From: Terriglobia bacterium
GTDB lineage: Bacteria; Acidobacteriota; Terriglobia; JAIQFV01
DNA: 64,000 nt
Reading direction: 5' to 3'
Assembly (NCBI GenBank): GCA_020072965.1
Contig: JAIQFY010000002.1
Span: 1 to 64,000, forward strand
In this document: piece after piece, positions 62,117 through 64,000 of the stretch
Layout of the letters: each line of letters begins with the position of its first letter
How positions within the stretch are numbered: the stretch's first letter is position 1
Program-made: the position numbers and the translations under genes
The notes under the pieces: model-generated
Seen by the model: only the letters and a program-made list of their open reading frames with translations
Told to the model about the DNA's origin: nothing
Database searches by the model: none

Positions 62117-62168
62117 CGAAGTCAGAAGTCGGAGGTCAGGATCCCGAAGCCAGAGGCCGGAAACCAGA
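62117..62168. repeat. Heptad array, AGAAGTC/GGAGGTC words
   Basis: GAAGTCA-GAAGTCG-GAGGTCA-GGATCCC-GAAGCCA-GAGGCCG in the spacer before ygfK. The same words as in the 3' end of the Mo-subunit gene. Confidence 0.75.
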
Positions 62169-62200
62169 TCTCAGCGTCAGAATGGCTTTCATTACCGACC

Positions 62201-64000
62201 GTGGCTGAACTCTATCCAGCTCCCTTTGCGAATCTTCTCAAGCGCATGTTCGTCGAGTACGAACGCGAAGGGAAGATCTTTGACCTGCCCAAACGAAAAT
62301 TCTACAAGGCGGATCCGTCGCTGGACACGTCGGTCCGAATGCACGGACATCCGGCCTCGTCCCCGCTGGGTCCCGCTGCAGGACCCCAGGACCAGATGGC
62401 CCAGAACATCGTGCTCGCCTGGCTCGCAGGGTCGCGCATTCTGGAATTGAAGACCGTTCAAATCAACGACGAACTTAAGATCCCCCGACCCTGCATCGAC
62501 GCCCATAACATTGGTTATAACATCGAGTGGTCGCAGGAGCTGAAACTGGAGCAGTCGCTTCGCGAGTATGTCGCCGGATCGATGCTCATCGACATTTTGA
62601 AATCGTCCGGGATGACCGATTTAGAGGGATCCCCCGAAAAGACGCAAACAATTTTTGACATGTCCGTCGGTTACGATCTCGCCGGCATTTCCACGCCCCG
62701 CGTGCGTACCTGGATGGAATCGATGAAGGATGCGTCGGCTCTTGTGGAAGAGTTGCGGCAGCAAATCCCTGCGGACTTCAAGGACCTGCGGCATCTCAAC
62801 TTTAATACCCGCCTCAGCGATACCCTGACCCTGTCCACCTTCCATGGCTGCCCCGCTCATGAGATCGAAAGCATTGTCGATTTTCTGCTCCGCGAGATGG
62901 GGCTGCACGTCATCATCAAGTTGAACCCGACGCTGCTGGGTAAACCGGCTGTTGACCATTTCCTTCATGACGTCATGGGTTACCATGAAATTCAAACGGA
63001 GCAGGAGTTTTTCGACAAAGACCTGCAGTTCGATCAGGCCATTGAGATCTGCTCGCGGCTCGACAAGACCGCCCGGTCCCTCGGCTGTAAACTGGGAGTC
63101 AAGTTTTCCAACACGCTGGTGGTGTTGAACAACAACAAGTTCTTTCCCACAACCGAAAGGGTGATGTATCTCTCGGGCCAGCCGCTGCACGTCATCACCT
63201 TGAATCTGGTCAGGAAATGGCGCCAGGCGGTTGGAGGCACTTACCCGGTCTCGTTTTCTGCAGGGGTGGACGCACAAAACTTCTGCAATGCCGTGGCCAT
63301 GAATTTCACTCCTGTCACAACCTGCACGGATCTGCTCCGTCCCGGTGGCTATGGGCGGTTGCCGAACTACATGCACAAACTCGAAACCAAAATGAAAGAA
63401 ATGGGCGCCGGCAATCTGGGGGAATTCATCCTGTCCTATGAAGACCGTGCCGTGCAGGCTCTCGATCGGGTGGCCGATCGGGACGAATGGAAGGCTCGAG
63501 AGTCCGCCGGCACAAGGAGGCCGTTGCTTCGCGACGTAGTTCCTTTATTTGTATCCAAATTCCGGAACACCCTGGAGCGACACGGCGGAACCAGGAACCT
63601 GATTCCAGAGTATGTGGAATTCTGGAAACCGCAATTTGATCCCGCCCGGGTGAAGGAAGAGCTGACCCGGTTTTACGCCGAAACCATCGCGGAGGCAGGT
63701 CTCCTGAATACGGAGGTTGTCGTGGAGCGCACGACGCGGGACGAGCGCTACCACGCAAAGAACAATCGTTCAACCCCGCGCAAGATCGGCTCCCATCTTT
63801 ACCTTTTTGACTGCATCAACTGTGACAAGTGCGTTCCCGTCTGCCCGAACGATGCAAATTTTGTCTACGACACGGAGCCCTGCTCCATCGATTACGTCAA
63901 TTATCGGGTGACGCCCGGCGAGTTGCGGGTCGAACCGGGCGGGCATTTCGAGGTCCAGGAAGCGCATCAACTCGCCACCTTTCAGGATTTCTGCAACGAG
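62201..64000 (+). CDS. ygfK: YgfK-type putative oxidoreductase, 3' end beyond the window
   Basis: First 600 residues of a protein that is normally about 1,030 residues; the frame is still open at the right edge. GTG start at 62201 gives the conserved opening 'AELYPAPFANLLKRMFVEYE'; there is no good ribosome binding site and the frame upstream has no other start. Residues 1-450 resemble the dihydroorotate-dehydrogenase-like barrel of YgfK (GPAAGPQDQMAQNIVLAWLAGSRILELKTVQ, STFHGCPAHEIESIVDFLL, VKFSNTLVV). A ferredoxin-like CINCDKCVPVC motif lies at 538-548, ahead of the FAD/NAD domains still to come. Annotated as a selenate reductase subunit in E. coli, but genetically linked to purine/urate breakdown with SsnA and Mo hydroxylases. 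Confidence 0.93.
   Translation, partial: MAELYPAPFANLLKRMFVEYEREGKIFDLPKRKFYKADPSLDTSVRMHGHPASSPLGPAAGPQDQMAQNIVLAWLAGSRILELKTVQINDELKIPRPCIDAHNIGYNIEWSQELKLEQSLREYVAGSMLIDILKSSGMTDLEGSPEKTQTIFDMSVGYDLAGISTPRVRTWMESMKDASALVEELRQQIPADFKDLRHLNFNTRLSDTLTLSTFHGCPAHEIESIVDFLLREMGLHVIIKLNPTLLGKPAVDHFLHDVMGYHEIQTEQEFFDKDLQFDQAIEICSRLDKTARSLGCKLGVKFSNTLVVLNNNKFFPTTERVMYLSGQPLHVITLNLVRKWRQAVGGTYPVSFSAGVDAQNFCNAVAMNFTPVTTCTDLLRPGGYGRLPNYMHKLETKMKEMGAGNLGEFILSYEDRAVQALDRVADRDEWKARESAGTRRPLLRDVVPLFVSKFRNTLERHGGTRNLIPEYVEFWKPQFDPARVKEELTRFYAETIAEAGLLNTEVVVERTTRDERYHAKNNRSTPRKIGSHLYLFDCINCDKCVPVCPNDANFVYDTEPCSIDYVNYRVTPGELRVEPGGHFEVQEAHQLATFQDFCNE

Overview
The window looks like a bacterial chromosome of about 55-60% GC, most likely an Acidobacteriota or a similar soil or subsurface lineage. 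That placement is inference. It rests on the gene set (MglA/MglB with a GAF-GGDEF protein, NadA-NadC-NadB, MutS2, DnaG-RpoD, protealysin/emfourin, a YgfK/SsnA/Mo-hydroxylase cluster) and on many intergenic heptanucleotide tandem arrays. There is no rRNA or other phylogenetic anchor to fix the phylum.

Layout. 1-6.3 kb is a run of unrelated small genes, all on the plus strand, separated by six integron attC-like recombination sites, so it is a gene-cassette array; no integrase lies in the window. 6.6-6.9 kb holds tRNA-Asn with a good promoter and a degenerate copy of its 3' end. 7.3-12.1 kb (minus) carries YggS, DUF167, a membrane GAF-GAF-GGDEF protein, MglB and MglA; tmk diverges from yggS. 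13.0-17.4 kb (minus) is the de novo NAD pathway nadA, nadC, nadB, interrupted by a four-helix-bundle gene that sits between two inverted heptad arrays. 17.6-19.4 kb is a protealysin-type M4 protease with an emfourin-like inhibitor. 19.7-23.2 kb has HtrA and an FHA-GAF-PP2C phosphatase. 23.7-29.4 kb is a TetR regulator with a clear promoter/operator followed by leuA, leuC, leuD, leuB. 29.5-40.9 kb is mostly housekeeping: M61 peptidase, a metallo-beta-lactamase-fold enzyme, HU, lysA, mutS2, dnaG and rpoD.

The right third (41.2-64.0 kb) is the most interesting part. It contains a xanthine-dehydrogenase-type molybdenum hydroxylase (Mo subunit plus a fused 2Fe-2S/FAD subunit), SsnA, a class III aminotransferase, a cyclic-2,3-diphosphoglycerate-synthetase-like P-loop protein, an ornithine carbamoyltransferase, a PduS-like flavin/Fe-S oxidoreductase, a PduT-like tandem BMC shell protein with the pore cysteine retained, an aspartate carbamoyltransferase, and at the right edge the first 600 codons of YgfK. 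Clusters with Mo hydroxylase, SsnA, YgfK and carbamoyltransferases are tied to anaerobic purine/urate breakdown. Here that set carries an electron-transfer shell pair normally found in bacterial microcompartments, but no aldehyde dehydrogenase is visible. An IS1380-type insertion sequence splits the cluster after ssnA. Two tandem PPK2 polyphosphate kinases, a secreted protein, a small membrane protein and an amidohydrolase with a truncated beta-lactamase-like N-terminus sit on the opposite strand inside it.

Working model (inference): the right-hand cluster oxidises a purine-like heterocycle, opens and strips it through SsnA/YgfK and carbamoyl chemistry, and passes electrons through PduS/PduT. 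The remaining shell and ring-opening genes would have to lie beyond the right edge or elsewhere.
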